Shown: piece by piece, positions 30,318 through 39,295 of the stretch | Layout of the letters: every line of letters begins with the position of its first letter | How positions within the stretch are numbered: position 1 is the stretch's first letter | Assembly (NCBI RefSeq): GCF_026625765.1 | Contig: NZ_CP113062.1 | Coordinates: 62,001-126,000 of the forward strand | Reading direction: 5' to 3' | Origin: Frigoribacterium sp. SL97 | GTDB taxonomy: Bacteria; Actinomycetota; Actinomycetes; Actinomycetales; Microbacteriaceae | DNA: 64,000 nucleotides | Notes under the pieces: generated by a model | Seen by the model: the letters and a program-made list of their open reading frames with translations, nothing else | Told to the model about the DNA's origin: nothing | Database searches by the model: none | Made by a program: the position numbers and the translations under genes

Positions 30318-31490
30318 CTAGTCGTCGCGGTCGCCCTTCGAGTGCCCGTCCCCGGCGCGCTCGTCCTTCTTCCGGTCGGACTCGGACGCCTCGGAGCCGC
30401 CCTCGCCGTCCGGCTCGGGCACCTCGTCGCCGTTCCGCTCGATCGTCGCGGCGGCGGCCTGACGCAGTCGCATGCCGGCGAGTTCGTCCTTGGCGAGGGC
30501 CGCGGCCTTCTTCTCGCTCTGGGCCGTGTCACGGGGTGGCAGCAGGATGTCGCGCTCGGCCCGGAGGCCGGCCTGCAGCTCGCGACCACGTTCGAGCTCG
30601 GCGTCGAACTCGGCCCCGAAGAGCAGGGCGTTGTTCGTGATCCAGAGCCACAGCAGGAACACGATGACCGCACCGAGCGAGCCGTACGTCTTGTTGTAGT
30701 TCGAGAAGTTCGCGATGTAGAACGCGAACCCCACGGACGCGACCAACCAGATGACCAGGGCCACGAGCGACCCGAGGCTCATCCACTTGAACTTGGGCTG
30801 CTTGACGTTCGGGGCCCAGTAGTAGAGCACCGCCACGATCACGACGGCGATGATCGCGAGGATCGGCAGCTTCGCGATGTCCCAGACGAACACCGCGGTG
30901 CTGCCCAGTCCCACGAGGTCGCCGACCGTCTCGGCCACGGGGCCGCTGATCACCAGGATGAGGGCGGCGACCACGATGAGTACCACCGTGAACGCCGTGA
31001 CGCCGAGCATGGTCGGGCGGAGCTTCCAGATCGGACGCCCCTCGTCGATGCCATAGACGCGGTTCATGGCCCGCCCGAAGGCGCCCACGTAGCCGGAGGC
31101 CGACCAGAGGGCACCCAGCACACCGACGATCAGGGCGACACCGGCAGCCGGCGAGCCGGTGAGCTGCATGATCGGGTCACGCAGCAGGTCGGCGACCTGC
31201 GGCGAGCCGAACTGCGAGACCAGGTCGAGCAGCGTCGTGGCCGTCGAGTCCGCCTGCCCCACGACGCCGAGCAGCGACACGATCGCCAGCAGCGCCGGGA
31301 AGATCGCCAGCACCGCGTAGTACGTGAGTGCGGCGGCGAGGTCGGTGCACTGGTCACGGGTGAACTCGCGCAGGGTCTTGCCCAGCACGTACCCCCAGGA
31401 GGGCTTGGAGACGTCCGACAGGTCTTGCGGCTTGCGCGAGTCGTCCGCGTCGGGCGACTGCTGCTCGCGCTCGGTGCTCTTCTGTGCCAT
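30318..31490 (-). CDS. YihY/BrkB-family inner membrane protein
   Basis: A 390-residue membrane protein with about six spans. The family signature is seen at DQCTDLAAALTYYAVLAIFPALLAIVSLLGVVG (about residues 45-77) and the C-terminal IVFLLWLWITNNALLFGAEFDAELER. A charged cytosolic tail of about 90 residues follows. Molecular function of the family is unresolved (once called BrkB or ribonuclease BN in error). Last gene of a four-gene operon with YtxH-like, holin-like and DUF3618 proteins; three bases separate it from the previous gene. Confidence 0.9.
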   Translation of the reverse strand: MAQKSTEREQQSPDADDSRKPQDLSDVSKPSWGYVLGKTLREFTRDQCTDLAAALTYYAVLAIFPALLAIVSLLGVVGQADSTATTLLDLVSQFGSPQVADLLRDPIMQLTGSPAAGVALIVGVLGALWSASGYVGAFGRAMNRVYGIDEGRPIWKLRPTMLGVTAFTVVLIVVAALILVISGPVAETVGDLVGLGSTAVFVWDIAKLPILAIIAVVIVAVLYYWAPNVKQPKFKWMSLGSLVALVIWLVASVGFAFYIANFSNYNKTYGSLGAVIVFLLWLWITNNALLFGAEFDAELERGRELQAGLRAERDILLPPRDTAQSEKKAAALAKDELAGMRLRQAAAATIERNGDEVPEPDGEGGSEASESDRKKDERAGDGHSKGDRDD

Positions 31491-31493
31491 CGG

Positions 31494-31886
31494 TCAGCGC
31501 CTGATCGTCTTGACGATGCCGGCGACGAGCGCGACGACGCCGATGGTGCCGGCCGCAGCGGCCGCCACCACGGGCTTCGGGTCGCGGTCGAGGCGCCGTG
31601 AGACGCTCGCCTTCAGCCGACGGGCGTGGGCAGGGACGCTCAGCTTGTCCTCGATGGCGTCGAGCGTCGCCGCGAACTCTTCACGGGTACGGGCGAGGTC
31701 GAGCTCGATCTCGGGGATGCTCGCGCCGGGGCGTGGCCCGGCCGCGTTCTCGGCGTCCTTGTCGGGAGACGTGCTGCCGTGGGCGTCGTCGCGCTCTTCG
31801 GCCGCACGCGCCTCGGCGAGCTCGGCACGGGGGTCGGGCTGGTCGCCCGTACCGTGGCCGTTCGCGTCAGTGCTTCTCGGAGTCAT
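31494..31886 (-). CDS. DUF3618 protein
   Basis: A 130-residue protein. The DUF3618 core is visible as IELDLARTREEFAATLDAIEDKLSVPAHARRLKASV (about residues 60-95), an amphipathic helix pair, followed by a single C-terminal membrane span (PVVAAAAAGTIGVVALVAGIV). Function unknown. In actinobacteria the family accompanies holin-like and YtxH-like proteins, as here. It overlaps the holin-like gene by 20 bases. Confidence 0.85.
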   Translation of the reverse strand: MTPRSTDANGHGTGDQPDPRAELAEARAAEERDDAHGSTSPDKDAENAAGPRPGASIPEIELDLARTREEFAATLDAIEDKLSVPAHARRLKASVSRRLDRDPKPVVAAAAAGTIGVVALVAGIVKTIRR

Positions 31887-32295
31887 AGCTGCCCTGCCCC
31901 TTCAACGCGCTGACGTCGGCCTTCACGCTGGCGACGGCCTTCTCGGGGGTCGGCGGCACGCCCTTCTTGAGGGCCTTGATGCCGAGCAGGGCCAGGACGG
32001 CCGTGATCACGAGCAGGACGGCGGCGACGATGAGCGCCGCGAGCCAGGGGGCGACGACCGTCGCCAGCCCCAGGACGCCGGCCGTGATGAGCACGGCGAG
32101 CAGGAAGAAGCCGAACAGTGCGGCTCCGACCAACAAGCCGACACCCACCCCGGCCTCTTTGGCCTTCGTGGCGAGCTCGGTCTTGGCCAGCGCGATCTCG
32201 CCGCGGATGAGGCGCGAGATCAACTCGGGCAGGCTGCCGATCAGCGAGCCGAGCGAACGTTTGGTGCTCTGTTCGGGTGCCTTCAGGTCACTCAC
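31867..32295 (-). CDS. Phage-holin-like integral membrane protein (DUF1469/Holin III-type superfamily)
   Basis: A 142-residue protein with an N-terminal amphipathic segment (LIRGEIALAKTELATKAKEAG) and four hydrophobic stretches in two hairpins (about residues 50-110). This is the chromosomal holin-like family (PF07332-type) common in actinobacteria, not part of a prophage; no phage gene is nearby. It probably affects membrane integrity or envelope stress. It overlaps its neighbours by 8 and 20 bases. Confidence 0.85.
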   Translation of the reverse strand: MSDLKAPEQSTKRSLGSLIGSLPELISRLIRGEIALAKTELATKAKEAGVGVGLLVGAALFGFFLLAVLITAGVLGLATVVAPWLAALIVAAVLLVITAVLALLGIKALKKGVPPTPEKAVASVKADVSALKGQGSYDSEKH

Positions 32296-32698
32296 CGACC
32301 GTCACCCCCGGCAGCTTGTCGTCGTCGGGGCTGGTGCCCGAGGTCTGCTTCTTGACGTCGTCGGCCTTCTCGTCCACCTTGTCGGCGGCCTTGTGGGCTG
32401 CCTCGGTGGCCTTGGCGGCGACCTTGTCGGTGGCGCCCGAGCCCTTGCCCGAGACGGACTTGGCCTTGGAGCCGACCGCGTGGGCGGCGTCGTTCGCGAC
32501 GTCCTGCGCCTTCTTGGCGACGACCGGAGCGTTCTCCTTCACGAAGCCCTCGGCCTGCTGGACGCCCTTCTGGACGGTCGGGTTCTCCCACAGGCTCTCG
32601 GCCTGGTCCTTGATCTTGACGTACGCGCCGCGACCTGCGCGGGCTCCGAGGACGTATCCGACGGCCGCTCCTGCGACGAAGAGGATCTTGCCTTTCAT
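32288..32698 (-). CDS. YtxH-like stress protein
   Basis: A 136-residue protein with a short N-terminal membrane span (KILFVAGAAVGYVLGARAG) followed by a long Ala/Lys/Asp-rich helix resembling LEA-type or apolipoprotein repeats (AEGFVKENAPVVAKKAQDVA and so on). Such proteins are general-stress induced in Gram-positives. AAGGAG precedes the ATG by about 8 bases. First gene of the operon that ends in the YihY-type protein. Confidence 0.82.
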   Translation of the reverse strand: MKGKILFVAGAAVGYVLGARAGRGAYVKIKDQAESLWENPTVQKGVQQAEGFVKENAPVVAKKAQDVANDAAHAVGSKAKSVSGKGSGATDKVAAKATEAAHKAADKVDEKADDVKKQTSGTSPDDDKLPGVTVGE

Positions 32699-32834
32699 GA
32701 GTGCTCCTTGGCTCGTGGTGGCAGGTAGGCCTTCCACGCTGGCACGACCCGGCGTGGACGGCTCAGATTGACCGGGCGACCGGGGACGACGCCGCCCGGC
32801 GCCGGCCTGGGGACGAGCCGCCCCCGACACCACG

Positions 32835-34223
32835 TCAGGAGGCGCGGGCCGCCACGAGCGGGACGCCCACCTCGAGCGCGTCGCTGCGCACCGTGGCGAC
32901 CGCCAGTCGCACGAGGCGCACCGCGCACCAGCAGAACAGCACCACGAGAAGGCCGTTGCGGGCACCCAGGACGAGCACGGCGACCGGGTTGAGCTCGATC
33001 AGCGGCCGGTAGAGGATCGGGAACACGAGCGTCGTGAGCCCCGAGGCCCAGGCGGTCAACACGGCGGGCGTCCGGAACGCCTCGGGACGCGAGGCATAGC
33101 CCACGGCCACGATCGGCACGATCCAGAGCAGGTACTGCGGCGACCCCACCTTGTTGAAGACCACGAAGGCGAGCGTGAGGGTGAGGGCGCCGAGCAGCAC
33201 CGTGCCGAACTCGTCGCCGCGATCGCGAGCCGGGACGACGGCCGCGGTGCGCCCGGAGCCCGCCGACCCGCGCCTCCCGGGCTCGGCCCACCGGGGCAGC
33301 CCGAAGGTCGCCACGGCCAGCACGCCGGCCAGCAGCACGAGGACGGCGAGCATGACCTGCGTGCTGTCGTTGATCATCCAGGTGTCGCCCGGTCCCATGA
33401 CCTCGCGCGTGGCGAGGGCGACGTTCTGGTAGACCGAGGCGCCGGGGACGCGCAGCATGGCCATCCAGAGCCAGGGCGTCGAGAGGGTCGCCTCGAGCTG
33501 CATCGCCCGTCCCGACTGCATCGTCACGAAGCTCGTGATGTCGTCGGCCCCGCGGCCGAGCAACACGCACGACACGACGACCATGGTGACGAGCACGCCC
33601 CCGCGCAGCACGACCGCCCGGTGACGCGACCCGACGACGACCGCCGCGATGACGGCGGCGGGCCAGACCTTGATCCAGGTCGCCGCGGCGAGCAGCAGCC
33701 CGGCCACCCGCGGACGCGTGGACAGCAGCATGAGGGCGGCGACGACCAGCGGCGCGCTGAACCCCTCGAGCCGGAGGAAGGCCACGGGGCTGAGCACGAG
33801 CGTCACGAGCAGCCACCACCAGGCTGCCCGGTTGTCGACCGTGCGACGACCGCGGTCGGTCAGCAGCCAGAGCGCGACGGCGTTGAGGGCGGTCAGCAGG
33901 GCCAGCCAGACGAACTGGTAGTGCTGTTCGCCGAAGACGTTCGGCAACACGATCGGGACGATCGCCCCGGCCGGGTAGACCCACGAGAAGTCGAGGACCG
34001 GCCAGACGCCCTCGCTCAGGGCCCCCGTCGCCCACAAGCGGTAGAGCGGCAGGTCGCCGCTCACCCCGCCGCCGATCATCAGCGGCGTGAGCGCCAGGAA
34101 CACGGCGGCGTGCACGGCGACGAAGCCGTAGAGCAGCCCGCGCGGATGCGCCTGCACGCGCGACCAGGTCCGGCGGAGGCGCGTGGGGAGGGGCGCAGGC
34201 GCGACGGCGCTCGAGGTGGTCAC
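32835..34223 (-). CDS. Polytopic GT-C glycosyltransferase, GT87 (DUF2029)-like
   Basis: A 462-residue membrane protein with about ten or eleven spans. The first extracytosolic loop carries SGDLPLYRLWATGALSEG and a later loop DFSWVYPAG, the acidic/aromatic pattern of polyprenyl-phosphate-mannose-dependent GT-C enzymes. It probably adds a mannose to a lipid- or wall-linked glycan. GTG at 34223 lies 6 bases after a TACATT -10 box (34230-34235, minus strand), a leaderless arrangement. The chain ends RAS-stop, encoded by a copy of the dispersed motif (32838-32846), with further copies at 33269 and 34175. Confidence 0.85.
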   Translation of the reverse strand: MTTSSAVAPAPLPTRLRRTWSRVQAHPRGLLYGFVAVHAAVFLALTPLMIGGGVSGDLPLYRLWATGALSEGVWPVLDFSWVYPAGAIVPIVLPNVFGEQHYQFVWLALLTALNAVALWLLTDRGRRTVDNRAAWWWLLVTLVLSPVAFLRLEGFSAPLVVAALMLLSTRPRVAGLLLAAATWIKVWPAAVIAAVVVGSRHRAVVLRGGVLVTMVVVSCVLLGRGADDITSFVTMQSGRAMQLEATLSTPWLWMAMLRVPGASVYQNVALATREVMGPGDTWMINDSTQVMLAVLVLLAGVLAVATFGLPRWAEPGRRGSAGSGRTAAVVPARDRGDEFGTVLLGALTLTLAFVVFNKVGSPQYLLWIVPIVAVGYASRPEAFRTPAVLTAWASGLTTLVFPILYRPLIELNPVAVLVLGARNGLLVVLFCWCAVRLVRLAVATVRSDALEVGVPLVAARAS

Positions 34224-34326
34224 GCCTCGAATGTACGGCCGCGTCCTTGCCGTTGTCTTTCCGGCAGGTGAATCCATCGGAAGATCACTCTCGAGACGGA
34301 GGTCCGACCGGTGTACGGTGCCGACC

Positions 34327-34860
34327 ATGGACCGACGACGTTCCGCAGACGCAGGCGAGGTCACCCCGCCGACCGACGACACGCACGCACCCGACGAGCT
34401 CGGAAGCGTCGACGACGACCTGGCCGTCGACCGGGGGCGCCCGATCGGCTTCTGGTTGAGGCTCGTCGACGGGCTGATCGACCGGCGCTTCGAGGAGGTC
34501 CTCGACGAACACGGGGTCACCCGCCGGCAGTGGCAGCTGCTCAACCTGCTGGAGCGCGGCCCGACGACCCGCGCAGCACTCGACGGAGCCGTCGCGCCCT
34601 TCCTCGACCCGGCCACGGGCGAGTCCAGCTCGGACCACCTCGCCGAGCTGGTCGAGAGCGGCTGGGTGAGCCTCGCGACCGACGGGGTCGGCGACGATCG
34701 CTACGCCCTCACCGAGCGCGGGAGCCTCGCGCACCGCAAGCTCGTCGACGTGGTCGAGGGCATCCGCGACGAGACGGTCCGGGGGGCCGAGCCGGGAGCC
34801 CACGCGACCACGGTGCGCTTCCTGCGCAGGGCGGCACTCAACCTCGGCTGGCGCCCCTGA
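34327..34860 (+). CDS. MarR-family transcriptional regulator
   Basis: A 177-residue winged-helix protein. The core is GFWLRLVDGLIDRRFEEVLDEHGVTRRQWQLLNLLERGPTT-like in outline, then a recognition segment around DHLAELVESGWVSLATD and the wing DRYALTERG. An acidic 35-residue N-terminal extension is unusual. The ATG at 34327 lies 7 bases after a TACGGT -10 box, so it is likely leaderless. It is convergent with the carotenoid operon; in Corynebacterium the carotenoid regulator CrtR is also MarR-type but sits next to crtE, so a role here is only a possibility. Three motif-rich bases after its stop lead to GC repeats (34861-34930). Confidence 0.85.
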   Translation: MDRRRSADAGEVTPPTDDTHAPDELGSVDDDLAVDRGRPIGFWLRLVDGLIDRRFEEVLDEHGVTRRQWQLLNLLERGPTTRAALDGAVAPFLDPATGESSSDHLAELVESGWVSLATDGVGDDRYALTERGSLAHRKLVDVVEGIRDETVRGAEPGAHATTVRFLRRAALNLGWRP

Positions 34861-34946
34861 GCGCCCGGCCTGCCCGCGGGCCGCGGGCCGAGGGCCGAGG
34901 GGCTAGGGGCTAGGGGCGAGGGCCGACGACCGCAGGAGGCGCGGCG

Positions 34947-35930
34947 TCAGCCCCGCAGGAACACCCACCAGATCATGAGCATCGTCACGACGAACCCGCT
35001 GACGAAGTTGAGCGCCAGGAAGCGTCGCCACCCGCGGTTGACCTCTTCGGCCCGGTCGTCGGTCACGTTCCACCAGGGGGCGCAGCTGATCGCGTAGGGC
35101 AGGGTGAGCAGGGCCGCCAGCGGGCCGGGCCACTCGGTGAAGGTCAGCAGCACGCCCGCCAGCAGGTAGGCCACCACCGAGAGGCGGACGGTCGCCCGGG
35201 CACCGATCTCGGTCGCGATCGACGAGATGCCGCCCTCGCGGTCGGCGAGCACGTCCTGGACGGCTCCGAACGCGTGGCTCGCGACTCCCCAGAGGAAGAA
35301 CGCGCCGAGCAACGCCCACAGCTGGGGCGTGAACGTCGCCCCGGCCAGCACGAGACCGTAGACGGCCGGGCTGACGAAGTGCGTGCTCGAGGTGACCGAG
35401 TCGACGAAGGGGCGCTCCTTGAAGCGCAGGCCGGGAGCCGAGTAGGCGATCACGGCGAAGACGCTGACGGCGAGCACGAGCCAGCTGAGCGGGTCGCCGA
35501 CCGCCACGAGGAACACCAGGAAGGGCACGTTCGTGATCACTGCGGCGCGCAACGTCGTGCGGTGCAGGCTGCGGTCGAGCAGCGCACCCTCGACGCCGCC
35601 CTTGCGCGGGTTGTGCAGGTCGCTCTCGTAGTCGAAGACGTCGTTGATGCCGTACATCGCGAGGTTGTAGGGGATCAGGAAGTACAGGGCGCCGACGATC
35701 AGCACGAGCCAGTTCACCGGGCCGAGGGCGTTCTCGGCCGCGAAGAAGAGGACGGCCTCCGTGCCGGTCGGCGTCACGTCGACCTGGGACAACGGCTGGT
35801 ACGACCCCAGGTAGCCGGTCGTCACCGGTGCGAGCAACGAGGTCAGCACGTACGCCGCCGCGAACGGGAACGCCGTGTTGATCCAGCTCAGGGGCCGGGA
35901 CGAGACGAACAGGGCCTTGATCGTGTTCAC
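34947..35930 (-). CDS. crtEb: Lycopene elongase, UbiA-type prenyltransferase
   Basis: A 327-residue polytopic prenyltransferase that adds dimethylallyl units to lycopene, giving the C45/C50 backbone (flavuxanthin in Corynebacterium). The first Asp-rich motif NDVFDYESD (about residues 99-107) and the second, DVLADREGG (about 225), bind the prenyl diphosphate via Mg. Nine or so membrane spans. The GTG at 35930 overlaps the crtYf stop by four bases. Last gene of the carotenoid operon. Confidence 0.93.
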   Translation of the reverse strand: MNTIKALFVSSRPLSWINTAFPFAAAYVLTSLLAPVTTGYLGSYQPLSQVDVTPTGTEAVLFFAAENALGPVNWLVLIVGALYFLIPYNLAMYGINDVFDYESDLHNPRKGGVEGALLDRSLHRTTLRAAVITNVPFLVFLVAVGDPLSWLVLAVSVFAVIAYSAPGLRFKERPFVDSVTSSTHFVSPAVYGLVLAGATFTPQLWALLGAFFLWGVASHAFGAVQDVLADREGGISSIATEIGARATVRLSVVAYLLAGVLLTFTEWPGPLAALLTLPYAISCAPWWNVTDDRAEEVNRGWRRFLALNFVSGFVVTMLMIWWVFLRG

Positions 35931-36343
35931 GAGCGCGCCTCCTCGACGGTCGTCGACCCGCCGGCCGCCGGCGCCGCGGGGGCGCGGGGCGTCTTCGGGC
36001 CGCCGAGCAGCACCCACACCGACGGCAGCAGGACGAGTGCCGCGACCGCGTAGGCGAAGTCCTCGAGCGGGGCGATGCCGACGAAGACCCCGCTGATCCG
36101 GGCGGCGTCGTAGCCGACCAGCCCGATCCCGATCATGACGTTGTCGAACACGGCGGTCATCACGAGCAGCACGCCGGTCGCCAGGCCCGCCCCCAGCAGT
36201 TGCTCGCGCCGCCGCCGCGACCTCTCGGCCGGGGACGAGGAGGCGCGCGCGGCCCGGCCACGCACGCCTGCGGTCACCAGCGCCAGCACCCCGAGCACCG
36301 CGACGATCGACAGGAACACCGCGTTGACGGCCCAGTAGGTCAC
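35927..36343 (-). CDS. crtYf: C50 carotenoid cyclase subunit CrtYf-like
   Basis: A 138-residue membrane protein with three spans and the lycopene-cyclase-domain signature VFDNVMIGIGLVGYD and PLEDFAYAV. In C50 producers the cyclase is a heterodimer of two such small subunits. The C-terminal tail is a low-complexity PRAPAAPAAGGSTTVEEARS, encoded partly by a copy of the dispersed motif. Overlaps both neighbours by four bases (ATGA and GTGA). Confidence 0.9.
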   Translation of the reverse strand: MTYWAVNAVFLSIVAVLGVLALVTAGVRGRAARASSSPAERSRRRREQLLGAGLATGVLLVMTAVFDNVMIGIGLVGYDAARISGVFVGIAPLEDFAYAVAALVLLPSVWVLLGGPKTPRAPAAPAAGGSTTVEEARS

Positions 36344-36714
36344 GACGCCACGCCGTCCACCGGTCGACCGGACTGCGTGGAGCTCGCGCCACGCCGGTCG
36401 AGCACGACGGCCGCAGCCATCCGGGCCGCGGCCAGCAGGTTCATCGTCAGGTAGCAGAGCAGCGTCAGGAAGAAGACCTCTTCGAGCGGCAGCTCGGTCG
36501 CCACCAGCACGCCGGTCATGAACGAGGTCTCGCCGCGGAAGAAGATGCCGAGGTCGATGCCGACGACGTCCCAGACCAGGAAGAACACGACGCCGACCAG
36601 CAGCGTCACCGCCGCCCGGGGCACGTCGCGCCAGAAGAACAGGCGGAACCTGCGGTCGAGCATCACCATGCCGAACAACGAGACGAGCAACGCCGCGAGG
36701 TAGACGAAGCCCAT
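36340..36714 (-). CDS. crtYe: C50 carotenoid cyclase subunit CrtYe-like
   Basis: A 124-residue membrane protein with three spans. FVYLAALLVSLFGMVMLDRRFRLFFW at the start and LPLEEVFFLTLLCYLTMNLL near the end mark the CrtYe/CrtYc subunit. It would act with CrtYf to cyclise the C50 chain; whether beta, gamma or epsilon rings form cannot be read from sequence. The ATG at 36714 overlaps the crtI stop by one base (TGATG). Confidence 0.9.
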   Translation of the reverse strand: MGFVYLAALLVSLFGMVMLDRRFRLFFWRDVPRAAVTLLVGVVFFLVWDVVGIDLGIFFRGETSFMTGVLVATELPLEEVFFLTLLCYLTMNLLAAARMAAAVVLDRRGASSTQSGRPVDGVAS

Positions 36715-38417
36715 CAGCCGACGGCGGGCTCGGGGAGCGGCTCGGTGCTGGTGTCGCCGCGCAGGTTCTTGAGCAGCACCTCGGCGCTGATCAGGCACAT
36801 CGGCAGGCCGATGCCCGGACGGACCGACCCGCCGGCGTAGAACAGCGAGTCGACGTGGGTCGAGACGTTGCCGGTGCGGAACAGGGCGCTCTGGGCGAGC
36901 GTGTGCGCGGGGCCGAGCATGCTGCCGCTCCAGGCGTTGACGTCGTCGACGAAGTCGCGCGGACCACGGGTGCGCCGCACCACGATCCGCTCGGCGAGGT
37001 CGGGCACGTGCGCCCACTCGGCGATCTGGGCGATGACGCCGTCCGCGAGACGCTCGATCATCGGGTCGCCGTCACCGTCGACGTCGCCCGAACCGAGGGC
37101 CGGGTCGGCGGGCAGTGGCACCAGGACGAAGAGGTTCGTGTGCCCGGCGGGCGCGGTCGACGGGTCGACGGTGCTCGGCTTGCAGACGTACAGCGACGGG
37201 GGGTCGGGGATGCGCTTGTCGGCGCCGAAGATGCGCTCGAAGTTCTCGTGCCAGTCGCGGGCGAAGAGCAGCGTGTGGTGCTCGAGCTCGGGGATCTCGC
37301 CCTCGACGCCCAGGTAGAGCAGCAGGGCGCTCGGCCCGGGGTTCTTCTTCGCCCAGTACGACGAGTCGTAGGTGCGCAGCTCGCGGGGCAGGAGCCGTGT
37401 CTCGGTGTGGTGCAGGTCGGCCGCGCTCACGACGAGGTCGGCGTCGACGCGGTGCGTCGCTCCCTCGGCGTCGGTCCAGTCGACCCCGGTCGCCTCGGCG
37501 GTCGCCTTCGAACCGCGCGGCAGGGCTGCGCCCTCGACCCCGAGCGGCTGCGTCACGATCCGGGTCACGGTCGCGCCGGTCACGACGGTCACCCCGGCCT
37601 CGACGGCCACGTCGCGGATGGCCTCGATCACCGAGATGAGGCCGCCCTGCGGGTACAGCACGCCGTCGTCGAGGTCGAGCGTGCTCATGAGGTGGTACAT
37701 GCTCGGCGTGTCGAACGGCGACGAGCCGAGGAAGACCGCGGGGTACCCCAGGATCTGACGGAGGCGCGGGTCGGTCACCGTGCGGGACGCGTACGAGTCG
37801 AGGCTCGTCAGCAGCAGCCGGGCCAGCTTCGGCAGGCGGACCAGCACGTCTCCGCGCAGCAGGGGCGTGAGGCTGCCGAAGCTCGTGTAGAGGAACCGCC
37901 GTTTGGCGATCTCGTAGGTGTCGCGGGCGGACCGGAGGTACCGGCGCATGCGCTCACCGCTGCCCGGTTCGACGCGCTCGAACAGCTCGACGTTCTCTTC
38001 CAGGCCGCGCGGGACGTCGATCGGCGCACTCGCCGCGGGGGCGTCGGGCGTCGGCTCGAACAGCACGCGGTAGCCCGGGTCGAGTTCGACGAGGTCGAGG
38101 CGCTCGGCGGCCGACGTGCCCATCAGGCGGAAGAAGTGGTCGAAGACCTCGGGCATGAGGTACCAGCTCGGGCCGAGGTCGAAGCGGAAGCCCTCGTGGC
38201 TCCACGACCCGGCACGGCCACCGACCTCGTCGTTCTTCTCGAGCAGGGTGACCTCGTGGCCCTCGCGGGCGAGCAGCGCAGCCGAGGCCAGGCCGCTGAT
38301 GCCGCCGCCGATCACGACGACGCGGCGGCCGTGGCGGGTGACGCTCAGGCCGTGCGACTCGTCGGACGCCCCGGTGCCGGCACCCGTCGCCCCTCGGTCG
38401 ACCGTGTCGCGGCTCAT
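36714..38417 (-). CDS. crtI: Phytoene desaturase
   Basis: A 567-residue FAD enzyme converting phytoene to lycopene by four desaturations. The dinucleotide-binding fold is RVVVIGGGISGLASAALLAREGHEVTLLEK-like at about residues 31-60, followed by DEVGGRAGSW and the substrate-side LGPSWYLMPEVFD; the C-terminal FAD signature YAGGSVRPGIGLPM is intact. Length is slightly above the usual 500-550 because of an N-terminal extension of about 28 residues. Four-base overlap with crtB. Confidence 0.96.
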   Translation of the reverse strand: MSRDTVDRGATGAGTGASDESHGLSVTRHGRRVVVIGGGISGLASAALLAREGHEVTLLEKNDEVGGRAGSWSHEGFRFDLGPSWYLMPEVFDHFFRLMGTSAAERLDLVELDPGYRVLFEPTPDAPAASAPIDVPRGLEENVELFERVEPGSGERMRRYLRSARDTYEIAKRRFLYTSFGSLTPLLRGDVLVRLPKLARLLLTSLDSYASRTVTDPRLRQILGYPAVFLGSSPFDTPSMYHLMSTLDLDDGVLYPQGGLISVIEAIRDVAVEAGVTVVTGATVTRIVTQPLGVEGAALPRGSKATAEATGVDWTDAEGATHRVDADLVVSAADLHHTETRLLPRELRTYDSSYWAKKNPGPSALLLYLGVEGEIPELEHHTLLFARDWHENFERIFGADKRIPDPPSLYVCKPSTVDPSTAPAGHTNLFVLVPLPADPALGSGDVDGDGDPMIERLADGVIAQIAEWAHVPDLAERIVVRRTRGPRDFVDDVNAWSGSMLGPAHTLAQSALFRTGNVSTHVDSLFYAGGSVRPGIGLPMCLISAEVLLKNLRGDTSTEPLPEPAVG

Positions 38418-39295
38418 GCGCGGGCCTCGGGCAGCCGGGTGACGCGACCGGCGGCGGCGCCCGCGGCGATGCGCACCTTCACCGGGTTCGGAACGCGCAC
38501 GCGCGCCCGGACCAGCGAGGAGGCGGGGGTCGCCTCGAGACGCCGGTTCAGCTCGGCGAACAGGCCGTGGGCCAGTGCCACCGCCCGACGCGAGGACGTC
38601 GGCAGCACGGGGATGATCTCGCCGCTCACGCGGAGGTCGTCGTCGATGTCTCGCACCAGTCTCGTCTTGGTCTGCTCGTCGAACGTGGTCACGTCGACTC
38701 CGGGGAAGTAGCTGCGGCCGAGCTGCTCGAAGTCGGCCGCGAGGTCACGCAGGAAGTTGACCTTCTGGAAGGCCGCACCGAGGCGCCGGGCGCCCTCTTC
38801 GAGTTCGGCGACCGTGCTCGGGGGGAAGGGATGCCCGTGGAGGAACGCCTTGAGGCACATCAGGCCGACGACCTCGGCCGACCCGTACACGTAGGCGTCG
38901 AACGACGCCTGGTCGTGCTCGCGGGCACTGAGGTCGGCCCGCATCGACGCGAAGAACGGTGCGGTGAGCTCGGCACCGAACCCGGTGGCGCGGGCGGTGC
39001 GGGCGAAGGCGTGCACGACCAGGTTGGGGCTGAAGCCCTCGACCAGGGCCCGCTCGGTCTCGGCCTCGAAGCCGTCGAGCAACCGGCCCGCCGCGTCGGC
39101 GCCCAGACCGGCCTCGGTCGCGGGGCCGTCGACGATCTCGTCCGCGACACGCACGAGCGCGTATACGTTCTCGACGTGCTGCCGCACCTCGCCGCCCAGC
39201 AGGCGCGAGGCCAGTCCGAACGACGTCGAGTAGCGACGGATCACGCCTCCCGCGGTCGCGTCGGCCACGGAGTCGTACAACGACAAGCCCGTCAT
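38414..39295 (-). CDS. crtB: Phytoene synthase
   Basis: A 293-residue squalene/phytoene synthase that joins two geranylgeranyl diphosphates head to head. Motifs are YSTSFGLASRLL near the N-terminus, the first Asp-rich motif in VRVADEIVDGP, and the second in NFLRDLAADFEQLGRSYFP. ATG at 39295 overlaps the crtE stop by four bases. Confidence 0.96.
   Translation of the reverse strand: MTGLSLYDSVADATAGGVIRRYSTSFGLASRLLGGEVRQHVENVYALVRVADEIVDGPATEAGLGADAAGRLLDGFEAETERALVEGFSPNLVVHAFARTARATGFGAELTAPFFASMRADLSAREHDQASFDAYVYGSAEVVGLMCLKAFLHGHPFPPSTVAELEEGARRLGAAFQKVNFLRDLAADFEQLGRSYFPGVDVTTFDEQTKTRLVRDIDDDLRVSGEIIPVLPTSSRRAVALAHGLFAELNRRLEATPASSLVRARVRVPNPVKVRIAAGAAAGRVTRLPEARA

Noticed and set aside
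31867..32295. Holin-like gene as evidence of a prophage
   Set aside because: No phage structural, integrase or lysin gene is nearby, and the family is a usual chromosomal component in actinobacteria. The same applies to the protein at 46079-46486.
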